From CAYQMF01 sp964418595 (GTDB lineage: Bacteria > Planctomycetota > UBA1135 > UBA2386), in contig CAYQMF010000054.1 in NCBI GenBank assembly GCA_964418595.1, forward strand, positions 1 through 40,479: a stretch of DNA of 40,479 bases, in the 5' to 3' direction. The position numbers and the translations under genes were made by a program. Of the stretch, positions 16,732-24,988 are shown in pieces; within the stretch, counting starts at the first letter, position 1; each line of letters starts with the position of its first letter. The notes beneath the pieces were generated by a model. The model was not told the origin of the DNA. It did not search any database and saw nothing but the letters and a program-made list of their open reading frames with translations.

Positions 16732-17166
16732 ATGGACCTCGAATTCACGAACACACCCCCCGCCACCGACTTCACCAGCGTGCCCCCCGGCACCTATTAC
16801 TGCGAGGTCCAGGACGTCCGCGCCGGCGTCACGCGCGGCGGCGAAGAACGCTGGAGCTTCAAGCTGGTGGTGAAGGAGGGCGAGTTCGCCGGCCGGCACG
16901 CGGCGTGGGACTCGCTCGTGTTCTCCGACCGTGCCCTGCCCCGCGTACGCCGAGTGTTCGGTGCCCTCGGATTCCCCACCGAGGGTCGGCTGCGCGTGGA
17001 GCCGAAGGACCTCGAAGGCCGGACTGCGTTCGTCGAGGTGCGCCCCAGCGAGTACCGCAACGCGCTCGGCGAGACCGTGCGCCGCAACGAGGTGCCGTAC
17101 GCCGGGTACCGCGCGGTGCGGCGCGAGGAGGGCGGCGTCGTGCCGGACGCGGACATCCCGTTTTGA
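16732..17166 (+). CDS. DUF669-like protein with an SSB-type C-terminal tip
   Basis: A protein of 144 residues. ATG 16732 is chosen because AGAGG lies 6 bases upstream; the ATG at 16726 directly abuts it. The body resembles phage-associated DUF669-like proteins: PPGTYYCEVQDVRAG, WSFKLVVKEGEFAGRHAAWDSLVFSDRALPRVRRVFGALGF and an AFVEVRPSEYRN strand. The protein ends in PDADIPF after a polar linker, very close to the DDDIPF tip of bacterial SSB that recruits repair and replication proteins. The gene lies 91 bases upstream of ligA on the same strand. I infer a single-strand DNA or replication/repair-associated protein; biochemical function is not established from sequence. No other phage genes are adjacent. 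Confidence 0.7.
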   Translation: MDLEFTNTPPATDFTSVPPGTYYCEVQDVRAGVTRGGEERWSFKLVVKEGEFAGRHAAWDSLVFSDRALPRVRRVFGALGFPTEGRLRVEPKDLEGRTAFVEVRPSEYRNALGETVRRNEVPYAGYRAVRREEGGVVPDADIPF

Positions 17167-17257
17167 AGGAGCGCCTCACCTGCGCGCGTTTGCCACGGCC
17201 CTGGCGCAGCGGGATGATCCGGCACCGCATGTCCCTCGTCCTGGCGCACCGAACGAA

Positions 17258-19303
17258 GTGAAGACCCCGGCGGCGAGGGCGCGGCAGGAACTCGAGGCGC
17301 TGCGCGCGCAGATCCGCCGCGCCGACGACCTGTACTACAACCACGGGCGACCGGAGCTGACCGACACCGAGTACGACGCGCTCTTCGCGCGCCTGCAGGC
17401 GCTCGAGGCGGAGCACCCGGACCTCGTCACCGCGGACTCGCCGACGCAGCGGGTCGGCGCGCCGCTGGCGAGCGGCGACGCGGTGACGACGGCCGAGCAC
17501 GGTCAGCCGATGCTCTCGATCGACTCGTTGACCAGCGCGGACGCGGTGACGGAGTTCGACGAGCGTGCCCGCCGAGCCCTCGAACTCGACGCCGGCGAGA
17601 CCCTGCGTTGGGCGGCGGAGCCCAAGTTCGACGGCGTGAGCGCCAACCTCGTGTACGAGGCGGGGGTCCTCGTGCGCGCGTTGTCGCGCGGCGACGGCGC
17701 GCGCGGCGAGGACATCACGCGCAACGTGCGCACCATCCGCAACCTGCCGCTGCGGCTGATGGGCGACGGGCCCTGCCCGGCGCGCCTCGAGGTCCGCGGC
17801 GAGGTGATCTTTTGCAAGTCGACCTTCGCCCGGCTGCGCGAGCACGCCGAGACCTCGACGGAGACCCCGTTCCGCAACGCCCGCAATGCGGTGGCCGGGA
17901 CGCTCAAGCAGCTCGATCCGGCGATCAGCGCGACGCGCGGCCTCGAGTTCATCGCCTGGGGCCTCGGTGCGGTGGAGGGCGACCTCGACCTCGCGACCTA
18001 CGCGGGCGTGCACGGCCAGCTGCGCGCGTGGGGCTTCAAGGTCGCCGACCAGTTCGCCGTGGTCGACTCCATCGCCGGCGTGCTCGCGTTCCACGACGAC
18101 CTCGAGGCGCGGCGCGACGCCATCGACTACGAGATGGACGGAATCGTGGCCAAGGTCGACGACCTCGGCCTGCAACGGCGGCTCGGGCGCACGGCGCGCG
18201 CGCCGCGCTGGGTGCTCGCCTACAAGTTCGCGCCACGGCGGGCGGTGACGAAGCTGCTCGCGATCGGCGCGCAGGTCGGACGCACCGGCGCGGTGACCCC
18301 GGTCGCGCACCTCGCCCCGGTCGAGCTGGCGGGCGTCACCGTCAGGCGTGCGACGCTGCACAACTGGGGCCTCGTCGCCGAGCGCGACGTGCGCGCCGGC
18401 GACGACGTCGAGATCGAGCGCGCCGGCGATGTGATCCCCGAGGTGGTCCGCACCGTGGCGCGTCCGCCCGACTCCGCGCCGGCCACCGTGCCGACGCAGT
18501 GCCCTACCTGCGGGAGCACGCTCGAGACGGAAGGCAAGTTCGTGTACTGCGTCGACGTCGAGTGCGCCGACCAGGTGCGCGGCCGGATCGTGCACCTGGC
18601 GGGCCGGCGCGCGCTCGACATCGAGGGCCTCGGCCCCGAGAAGGTCGACCAGCTCGTGGAGGCCGGCCTGCTCACACATCCCGAAGACATCTTCTTCCTG
18701 CCGGAGCAGGAGGCCGCGATCGTCGCCCTCGACGGCTGGGGCCAAAAGAGCTTCGCCAAGCTGCGCGACCAGCTCCGCAAGGCCAAGGCGCCGACGCTCG
18801 CCCGCTTCGTGCTGGCGCTGGGCATCCGCCACGTCGGCGAGCAGACGGCCAAGGATCTCGCCGCCCACTTCGGCAACCTCGATGCGCTGGTCGCCGCCGA
18901 TGCCGACGCGATCGAAGCGGTGCACGGGGTCGGCCCGGAGGTCGCGCGCTCCGTGCGCGCTTTCTTCCTGCGCGAAGGCAACCAGCGCTTCCTCGCCGCG
19001 GCGGCACGCGCGGGGGTGACGGTCGCCGCCGCCGCGCCGCGCCGCGACGGCACCGGCCCCCTGACCGGCAAGGTGTTCTGTTTCACGGGCGGGCTCTCGG
19101 GCATGTCGCGCGACGAGGCGCGCGATCTCGTCGAAGCGCGCGGCGGCACGGTGGCGGCCGCGATCACCAAGACGGTGACGCACGTGGTCGCCGGCGCGAA
19201 GGCCGGCAGCAAGCTGCAGAAGGCCGAGAAGCTCGGGATCGCGATCCTCGACGAAGCCGGCTTCGTGGCCATGATCGCCAGCAGCGGGAGCGCGCATGCC
19301 TGA
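17258..19303 (+). CDS. ligA: NAD+-dependent DNA ligase LigA
   Basis: A protein of 681 residues, usual length for the family, sealing nicks in replication and repair. Domain order is complete: domain Ia (RRADDLYYNHGRPELTDTEYDALFARL, NAD+ binding), the adenylation domain with catalytic Lys123 in EPKFDGVSANLV (KxDG with Phe instead of the common Ile or Leu), an OB fold (LLAIGAQVGRTGAVTPVA), a four-Cys zinc finger (CPTC and, 14 residues later, CVDVEC), helix-hairpin-helix repeats (ALDIEGLGPEK, LGIRHVGEQTAK, VHGVGPEVA) and a BRCT domain (GKVFCFTGGLSGMSRDEA). The GTG at 17258 is the only start that gives a normal N-terminus; no clear Shine-Dalgarno is seen. It overlaps the next small gene by 8 bases. 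Confidence 0.97.
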   Translation: MKTPAARARQELEALRAQIRRADDLYYNHGRPELTDTEYDALFARLQALEAEHPDLVTADSPTQRVGAPLASGDAVTTAEHGQPMLSIDSLTSADAVTEFDERARRALELDAGETLRWAAEPKFDGVSANLVYEAGVLVRALSRGDGARGEDITRNVRTIRNLPLRLMGDGPCPARLEVRGEVIFCKSTFARLREHAETSTETPFRNARNAVAGTLKQLDPAISATRGLEFIAWGLGAVEGDLDLATYAGVHGQLRAWGFKVADQFAVVDSIAGVLAFHDDLEARRDAIDYEMDGIVAKVDDLGLQRRLGRTARAPRWVLAYKFAPRRAVTKLLAIGAQVGRTGAVTPVAHLAPVELAGVTVRRATLHNWGLVAERDVRAGDDVEIERAGDVIPEVVRTVARPPDSAPATVPTQCPTCGSTLETEGKFVYCVDVECADQVRGRIVHLAGRRALDIEGLGPEKVDQLVEAGLLTHPEDIFFLPEQEAAIVALDGWGQKSFAKLRDQLRKAKAPTLARFVLALGIRHVGEQTAKDLAAHFGNLDALVAADADAIEAVHGVGPEVARSVRAFFLREGNQRFLAAAARAGVTVAAAAPRRDGTGPLTGKVFCFTGGLSGMSRDEARDLVEARGGTVAAAITKTVTHVVAGAKAGSKLQKAEKLGIAILDEAGFVAMIASSGSAHA

Positions 19304-19421
19304 GGTGCCGCAAGTCCGCCGCGCGGGCGTCCTGCGCGAGGTGCTCGTGGTGCTAGGCCTCGGCGCCCTGCTCGGCGTCCTGATGTTCGTCGGCTACCTG
19401 GCGCTGTCGGTCTTCGGCTGA
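19296..19421 (+). CDS. Small single-pass membrane protein downstream of ligA
   Basis: A 41-residue frame that begins inside the last codons of ligA. A short polar N-terminus (MPEVPQVRRAGVLRE) is followed by one hydrophobic helix (VLVVLGLGALLGVLMFVGYLALSVF). Most codons end in G or C, as in real genes here. Arg residues before the helix favour an N-in orientation. Its last ~70 bases lie antisense to the 3' end of the helicase gene. Not recognised; probably translated through coupling to ligA. Confidence 0.55.
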   Translation: MPEVPQVRRAGVLREVLVVLGLGALLGVLMFVGYLALSVFG

Positions 19422-21161
19422 GCGACGGACCCCCGGGGCGTACACCGCCGTGAGATCCTCCTGCGGCAGCCGCTGGTACAGCCGCCGGAACGCCGCGGCA
19501 GCGCGCAGGCCTTCGACGTCGGCCGGCAGCGCTTCGAAGGTCGTCTTCGAACCCACCACGATCGCCTTGGTGCGGGCGCGCGACAGCGCGACGTTGAGGC
19601 GGTTCGTGCTGAGGAAGAACGTGCCGCGCCGCTCCAGCGCGTCGGGATCGCCGACCGCTAGCGTGAGCAGGATCACGTCGCGCTCCTGGCCCTGCATGCG
19701 CTCGACGGTGTCGACGGTCACCGCGTCGCCGTCGGCAATGGCCTTGCGCTGCAAGGCGCTGCGCACGGCGCGCACCTGGGCGCGAAACGGCGCGATCACT
19801 GCGATCTCCTGCGCCGGCACGCCGTGCCGACGGATCAGCTCCTCGATGAGGTCGGCGACGAGGTTCGCCTCGCCGTGCGAGCGCATGCCCGGGTGCAGGT
19901 GGTCGACGCGGGCGAGCACGACGGAACGGTCCGGGTCGAGGACCGCGTCGAAGCGACCACCGGCACGGAACGGCATCCGCCGGGCCGCAGCCACGGGGTC
20001 CGGGCGCAACGCGCCGCCATAGAACGTGTCACCGACCAGCGCGCACACCTGCGCGTTCATGCGGTAGGTGACGTCGAGCATCGGGCAGGAGTAGGTCTTC
20101 GCCAGATGCTCGAAGACCGAGATCGCCACGCCGGCGTCGGCGTGCTGCGCGCTCACCACTGGCGGGAGCTGGCGGTGGTCGCCGAAGAACATCCAGCGCT
20201 GCGCCACGAGCAGGCCCGCGATGGCGTGCGGGATCGGCATCTGCCCCGCCTCGTCGAAGACGGTGAAGTGGAAGCGCGCGCTGTCGATGACGCGCGCGAG
20301 CTGGAATGCGGTGCCGCCGACCAGCACTCGCTCCGCCGGCAGCGACGCCGCGCGCCGCGCCGACAGCACGCGCACGCCGGCGGCCTCGAGCTCGGGCTCG
20401 GCGCGCTCCGTGAGTTTGTAGACCAGGAGATCGGGCGCCAGACGCTTCGCGGTGAGCAGGGCGTGGTCGACGGCGCGGTGCGTGAACGCGCAGAGCGCGA
20501 TGCGGCATCCCGCTCCGCACAGCATCGCCAGCACCTCGCCGAGCAGGCGCGTCTTGCCGGTGCCGGGCGGCCCCTGCACGAGACCGACGCTGCTGCTGCC
20601 GACCGCCGCCGCACCATGCGTCGCCTGCGCCTCGTTGAGGCCGCGCGCGCGCAGGTACTCCAGGGCGCGCGCCACGCGCGCCTCGTCGGGCGTCGCCGCC
20701 AGCGAGCCTTCGAGCAGGGCGCGCACCCGTTCGTCGGCAAAGCCGGCGCGCACGACGTCGCGCAGGCGGTTGCGTCCGCCGATCGCCCGGCGGTCGACGC
20801 AGAACCTGGCACGCGGGTCGACGGAGCGCGGGTTGCATCCGTCGTAGCGGTCGCGCTCCAGCGTCAGCAGCTTCGCGACGTCGTCGAAGTCACCGTAGAG
20901 CCACGCGGTCCCGAGCCCCGGACGACGACCGTCTCCCAGTGCCACGGCATCGCCTTCGCGGAACTTGCTGAGGTTCTCCGGCGCACGCAGCACGAGCTGG
21001 TTCTCGGTGCACCGCTCCGGCACGGCCACCACGTCGGCGATGCACTCGCCTTCGAGCACGCGCTGATCGATCGACTGGGCGCGGAGGTCGTGGAGCTGCC
21101 GGCGCTCGTCGTGCTCCTCGCGCGAGAGGAAGCGCAGCAGGCGCTGCTGCAGGTCGATCAT
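19353..21161 (-). CDS. Superfamily 1 DNA/RNA helicase (AAA_12, UPF1/Dna2-like)
   Basis: A protein of 602 residues. Helicase motifs in order: Walker A GPPGTGKT (197-204), a Q-motif-like segment NEAQ before it, motif Ia LCAFTHRAVDHAL, motif II DEAGQ, motif III GDHRQLPP, motif IV-like VIAPFRAQV, motif V VDTVERMQGQERDVILLTLA and motif VI NVALSRARTKAIVVG. This is the UPF1/Dna2-like SF1 group. The N-terminal ~190 residues are a mixed domain. ATG 21161 overlaps the nuclease stop (ATGA), so the two are co-translated. In many genomes the TM0106 nuclease and this helicase are one polypeptide; here they are separate. The C-terminal tail, rich in Gln, Glu and Arg, runs antisense to the small membrane gene. 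Confidence 0.93.
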   Translation of the reverse strand: MIDLQQRLLRFLSREEHDERRQLHDLRAQSIDQRVLEGECIADVVAVPERCTENQLVLRAPENLSKFREGDAVALGDGRRPGLGTAWLYGDFDDVAKLLTLERDRYDGCNPRSVDPRARFCVDRRAIGGRNRLRDVVRAGFADERVRALLEGSLAATPDEARVARALEYLRARGLNEAQATHGAAAVGSSSVGLVQGPPGTGKTRLLGEVLAMLCGAGCRIALCAFTHRAVDHALLTAKRLAPDLLVYKLTERAEPELEAAGVRVLSARRAASLPAERVLVGGTAFQLARVIDSARFHFTVFDEAGQMPIPHAIAGLLVAQRWMFFGDHRQLPPVVSAQHADAGVAISVFEHLAKTYSCPMLDVTYRMNAQVCALVGDTFYGGALRPDPVAAARRMPFRAGGRFDAVLDPDRSVVLARVDHLHPGMRSHGEANLVADLIEELIRRHGVPAQEIAVIAPFRAQVRAVRSALQRKAIADGDAVTVDTVERMQGQERDVILLTLAVGDPDALERRGTFFLSTNRLNVALSRARTKAIVVGSKTTFEALPADVEGLRAAAAFRRLYQRLPQEDLTAVYAPGVRRSAEDRQRQVADEHQDAEQGAEA

Positions 21162-22552
21162 CGCGCGACGCTCGCCTCCGCCGCCGGCAGCCAGCGCCGC
21201 GCGAGATCCGCGAGGTCCGCGAGGTCGGCGGTCATCTTCGCCTCCAGACGCGCGTGGCCGTCTTCGGTCTGAACCCACAGCGGCGCTTCATCCTCGTCGC
21301 CGCAACGGTCGCCGTCGCGGCCGAGTCCCAGCCGGACGGCGTCGCGCAGCGCGAAGACCGGCCCCGGGAACACCGCGCGCGAGCGCAGGCGCCGCGCGAG
21401 GTCGACGAAGCGCCCGTGCAGCGAGACATCGCCCGCGTGCACGTCGGCCGCGCGCTGGAACCACGCCGGGAGGGAGTGCCCCCAGTGCAGAAGGCGCACT
21501 TCGGCCGGCACGGCGGCGAGCAGGCGCTGGAACGTGGCCCACTCCTCGTCCGGCTCCGGCACGAACACGGCACTCGCGTCGCGCGTGCCGTCTCGCCAGG
21601 CGGCGCCGAAGCACAGCGCGCGCTCCGCGAAGGCGTCGTACGCGAGGTGTACCAGGGCGAATTCGCCTTCCTCGGCGCCGGCGGCGTCGTGTGCGGTGAG
21701 CGGCTCCCCCGTCGCACACGCCTGCGCCGCCAACTGAAGTTGCCGGACGAGCGCGGGTTCGAGATGCGCTCGGCGCGCGAGTCGCTCCGCGCCGGGCGCG
21801 AGCAGGTCTCCCGTCGTGCAAATCGCCGCCGACTCCAGCGTCGTGCGCAGCCCGCGCGTCATGCCCGTCAGCAGCGACAGATCCTGCGTCGCCCGCAGCG
21901 CTTCCCCGCACAGCTCCGACCAATGGCAGCGCCGACACCCCGACGCAAGGAACGCGCGCTCGCGTTCGCCATCGCCCGCCGCGAGTTCGCGCACCCGCGC
22001 CAGCACGTCGTCGAGCACGGGGTCGAGTTCGGCCAGCGCGAAGCGCTCTTCGCGTCCATCCTTGAGCGAGAGGTAGCCGTACTCCGGCGCCCGCCCCTGC
22101 AGCCTGCCGAGCAGGCGCGAATAGAACGCCACCTGCAGCACCTGGTCGGCGCGCGCACCGGCCGACGACTTGATGTCACCGACCACGTAGTGGAAGGCCC
22201 CCAGCGTCGAGTCCCCTGCCTCGCGCCGCAGCAGGTCGGGGATGCCGAGCAGATCGGCGCCCCCGCGCGCGTCCGCCTCGCGCAACACACCCTGCGTGAC
22301 GCCCGCCACGCCGGCGCGCAGGAACCCGAGCGTCGCCGCGGCGCCGGCGGTCCAGTCGCCGCGCGCGTACTCCGGTTGCGCGTAGCCGAGGCCTGCCACG
22401 CGCACCGCTTCCAGGTCGCGACCGCGTTGCCGCACCAGTTCCTCTGCCGCCGTCAACGGCCGGCGGCGCGCGCGGTCCTGGTGCAGGTCCAGCTCGGCGA
22501 GGCGCGGACACGCCACGTAGCTGTAGATGGTGGTCCCGGTGATCCGCCGCAC
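21158..22552 (-). CDS. TM0106-family RecB/Cas4-like nuclease
   Basis: A protein of 464 residues starting at GTG. The N-terminal half is a PD-(D/E)XK nuclease: Asp106 in GIPDLLRR and Asp126-x-Lys128 in VVGDIKSS are the expected catalytic residues, with QVLQVAFYSRLL (QxxxY) after them. Four cysteines match a Cas4/AddB-type iron-sulfur site: Cys15 (VACPRL) and Cys206, Cys209 and Cys215 (CRRCHWSELC). A helix-hairpin-helix-like segment follows (GLRTTLESAAICTTGDL). The C-terminal ~170 residues correspond to the RNase H-like (DEDD) domain of the family, but the usual first D-x-E motif is not apparent (HLAYDAFAERAL), so this half may be inactive. Coupled to the helicase; together a DNA end-processing or repair module (inference), possibly defensive. 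Confidence 0.85.
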   Translation of the reverse strand: MRRITGTTIYSYVACPRLAELDLHQDRARRRPLTAAEELVRQRGRDLEAVRVAGLGYAQPEYARGDWTAGAAATLGFLRAGVAGVTQGVLREADARGGADLLGIPDLLRREAGDSTLGAFHYVVGDIKSSAGARADQVLQVAFYSRLLGRLQGRAPEYGYLSLKDGREERFALAELDPVLDDVLARVRELAAGDGERERAFLASGCRRCHWSELCGEALRATQDLSLLTGMTRGLRTTLESAAICTTGDLLAPGAERLARRAHLEPALVRQLQLAAQACATGEPLTAHDAAGAEEGEFALVHLAYDAFAERALCFGAAWRDGTRDASAVFVPEPDEEWATFQRLLAAVPAEVRLLHWGHSLPAWFQRAADVHAGDVSLHGRFVDLARRLRSRAVFPGPVFALRDAVRLGLGRDGDRCGDEDEAPLWVQTEDGHARLEAKMTADLADLADLARRWLPAAEASVAR

Positions 22553-22605
22553 GCGCGCACCTTAGCCAATCGCGCCCACCGGACGCCGCTGTTTCTCGGC
22601 GCGAA

Positions 22606-22716
22606 TCAGGCGCGCGTGTTGCGTGCCAGCCAGTCCGCCGCGGAGTCCGCGGCGGCCGAGCCGATGGCGCTCTTCGCCAGCTTGGCCAGCGCGCGGTGCA
22701 TGCCCTTCGTGACCAT
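22606..22716 (-). CDS. Possible 36-residue protein downstream of the oxidoreductase
   Basis: A short ATG frame 30 bases after the oxidoreductase stop and in the same frame. All but one codon end in G or C, as in the strong genes here and above what chance would give. The sequence is an Ala/Lys-rich helix (MVTKGMHRALAKLAKSAIGS) ending in ADWLARNTRA. A GAGGA lies ~15 bases before the ATG, further than usual. Not recognised. It may be a small protein or the remnant of a longer reading frame. Confidence 0.4.
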   Translation of the reverse strand: MVTKGMHRALAKLAKSAIGSAAADSAADWLARNTRA

Positions 22717-22746
22717 GCCGCTGCGGATCGGTTCCTCGCTGGTCGA

Positions 22747-24663
22747 TCAGCGCAACCGCACGCCGCAGTCGAGGTACGCGGCGCCGAGCCCGACGTCGGT
22801 GGCCGTCGCCTCGATCAACGCGTTGGCCGAGTGACCCCGGTCGAGGTGCCCGCCCTTCGGCATGATCGCGACGTCGCGGCGTTGCCCCGCATCCAACTCC
22901 AGGCGGGCAGCGATCGCGCCCCGTGGCGACTCGACCGTCACCAGTTCGCCCTCGAGCCGCCCGGGCGCCGCCTCCGGATGGACGCGGACCCAGGTGTGCG
23001 CGCCGAGGCCGACGCCCGCCCACTGCGACGCCTGGGCCTTCTCCGTGGAGCAGCTGAACAGCCACAGCGGGAAGGCACCGGTCGGCCGGAAGCGCTCCGG
23101 GAGCGCCGTCATGAGTTGCACGCGCCCGTTCGCGGTCGCCACCTTCCCGTCCGCGAAGAGTTGTTCCCGCGCGCGCGGGTTGCGCACCGCGCCGGCGCGG
23201 AGCGCCTCGAGGGTCACGCCCTGCGCGGCGACCGGCGCGAGCAGGCGGCGCTTCCAGTCCTCGCGCGTGCCGGCCATCGCGTGCCCGATGCCCACCCGCT
23301 CCGCGAGCGCCGCGAACAGGTCGACCTCGTGCAGGACGCCGGGCAGCGGTGGCACCACCGGCCGCACTTCGCCGAGCCAGTGGTGGCCATAGGCACCGGC
23401 CAGGTCGTCGTCTTCGAGCAGCGTCGGGCACGGCAGCACCACGTGCGCGCGGCGCGCGGTATCGGTGAGGAAGTGGTCGACGACGACCACGAACTCGGTC
23501 CGCGCGAACGCCGCGGCGACCTTCTCGCTGTCGGGCAGCATCGCCACCGGGTTGCCCGCGGTCACCCAGATCGCGCGGATGGCGGGATCGCGGGCAGCGA
23601 GCACGTCAGCCCCGAACAGGGGCTCGCGCACGGCGCGCGCCATCCGGCCGCTCGCCAACGCCGTGGTGTCGAACGCCCCCCGGCGCCGGAAGTAGAACGA
23701 GCACCCGCCGCCGGGCCGGAACAGGTTGCCGCTGATCGCGGCCAGCGCATCGAGCGCGCGCACGATCGCGCCGCCGTGGCGGCGCCGCTGCATCCCCCAA
23801 CCCACGAGGATCGCGGTCGGGCCGTCGGCGAGGGCGTCGGCCACGGCATCGAGGTCCGCGAGCGTCACGTCGGCGAGCGCCGCCCAGTCCTCGACCGCGT
23901 GCGCGAAACAGAGCTGCCGGAAGCCCGCGAGCCCGTCGCACCGCGACGCGGCACCAGGATCGACGCGACCGGTCTCGAACAGGCGCCGGGCGACGCCCAG
24001 CGCCAGCTCCAGGTCACCGCCGGGGGCCGGCTGCAGGTAGCGGTCGGCGAGACTCGTTCCCTTGTGCCGCACCGGGTCGATCAGCACCACGCGCGTGCCC
24101 ATCGCACGCACCTCCTTCAGGAGCGGCACGAGGTGCACGTTCGAGACGAACGGGTTCTTGCCCCAGAGCAGGATGTGCCGGCTCCGCCGCAGGTCGAAGA
24201 GGTCGTTGCTGTCGCTGACGCCGAAGTCCTCGACCTGCGCCGCCTCGCCGGCCCCGTTGCAGATGTCGCCGACCTTGCTGGTGCAGGGCCCGAACTGTTC
24301 GAAGAACCGGTCGGCGATCCCCTTGAGCAGGCCCAGGTTGCCGCCGGAGCGATAGTGGAAGATCGCGGCCGGCCCGCTCTCGGCGCGGATGCGCAGGAGT
24401 TGCGCGGCGACGTGGTCGAGCGCTTCCGGCATCGTCACCGGCACGAGGTCACCGCCGCGGCGCAGGAGCGGTGCAGTCAGCCGCGCCGGCGAGTCCTGCA
24501 GCTCGAGGTAGCGGCTGGTGCGGAAGCAGAGGAAGCCGCGGGTCACGGGGTGCGCCGGGTCGCCGCGCAGCTCCGTGACGCGGCCATCGGAGACCGTCGC
24601 GAGGATGCCGCAGGCGTCGGGACAGTCGCGCGGACACGTCGTGCGGACCACGGTCTTCTGCAT
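22747..24663 (-). CDS. Molybdopterin-dependent oxidoreductase (formate dehydrogenase-like)
   Basis: A protein of 638 residues of the DMSO reductase superfamily. The N-terminal [4Fe-4S] site is Cys10, Cys14, Cys18 (CPRDCPDAC) and Cys46 (GFLCFRT). Other signs are IFHYRSGGNLGLLKG near the metal site, GDICNGAG, LLWGKNPFVSNVH, VLIDPVRHKGT, GNLFRPGGG, IWVTAGNPVAMLPDS and the C-terminal molybdopterin-binding domain (ERFRPTGAFPLWLFS, WVRVHPEAAP, GELVTVESPRG). There is no twin-Arg signal at the chosen ATG 24663, so it is probably cytoplasmic. The Mo ligand cannot be fixed from sequence alone; no selenocysteine codon is seen. It stands alone without electron-transfer subunits. Substrate unknown. Confidence 0.92.
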   Translation of the reverse strand: MQKTVVRTTCPRDCPDACGILATVSDGRVTELRGDPAHPVTRGFLCFRTSRYLELQDSPARLTAPLLRRGGDLVPVTMPEALDHVAAQLLRIRAESGPAAIFHYRSGGNLGLLKGIADRFFEQFGPCTSKVGDICNGAGEAAQVEDFGVSDSNDLFDLRRSRHILLWGKNPFVSNVHLVPLLKEVRAMGTRVVLIDPVRHKGTSLADRYLQPAPGGDLELALGVARRLFETGRVDPGAASRCDGLAGFRQLCFAHAVEDWAALADVTLADLDAVADALADGPTAILVGWGMQRRRHGGAIVRALDALAAISGNLFRPGGGCSFYFRRRGAFDTTALASGRMARAVREPLFGADVLAARDPAIRAIWVTAGNPVAMLPDSEKVAAAFARTEFVVVVDHFLTDTARRAHVVLPCPTLLEDDDLAGAYGHHWLGEVRPVVPPLPGVLHEVDLFAALAERVGIGHAMAGTREDWKRRLLAPVAAQGVTLEALRAGAVRNPRAREQLFADGKVATANGRVQLMTALPERFRPTGAFPLWLFSCSTEKAQASQWAGVGLGAHTWVRVHPEAAPGRLEGELVTVESPRGAIAARLELDAGQRRDVAIMPKGGHLDRGHSANALIEATATDVGLGAAYLDCGVRLR

Positions 24664-24988
24664 CGCGCCGGAGTCTAGGAGCGCCGGTCCGGCCGGCGAC
24701 CAGGCAATCCTTCCCGGGCACATTTGTGCGATGTCCCCAAGATCCTGTTGCTCCCCCGCGTACCGAGCCCCACCGATTGGGGGAAATGAGTCTGTGGAAA
24801 CTTCTGGAATCGCCGCGCCAAGTGACTGGTGGGGAAGGGCTTAGCCCCAAAGAAATCCCGTGAATAAGCTTTACCGAAAGAGGGGGCGCTCGGAAGCTTC
24901 CGCTCGGCTGAGTTGGCGGCGAGCTTCCCTTGCCGTCGCCTCTGCGGCCTTTGTCTCAACACACAACCCTCCAGGGAGGAATCCGAAC
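24664..24988. other. Gene-free region upstream of the porin, with a structured leader
   Basis: This 325-base gap is less GC-rich than its surroundings between about 24720 and 24880 and should hold the promoters of the divergent porin and oxidoreductase genes. No convincing -35/-10 pair was found. Small hairpins are CCCCA/TGGGG (24768-24772 with 24778-24782) and GGGC/GCCC around 24836-24847. A 12-base palindrome, CGGAAGCTTCCG, lies at 24891-24902. A strong ribosome site GGGAGGA (24974-24980) precedes the porin ATG. Confidence 0.5.

Noticed and set aside
24891..24902. 12-base palindrome CGGAAGCTTCCG as an operator
   Set aside because: Occurs once, with no second copy or recognised regulator; too little to call.
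24664..24988. Molybdenum cofactor riboswitch upstream of the oxidoreductase
   Set aside because: I looked for Moco consensus elements on the minus strand and did not see them.
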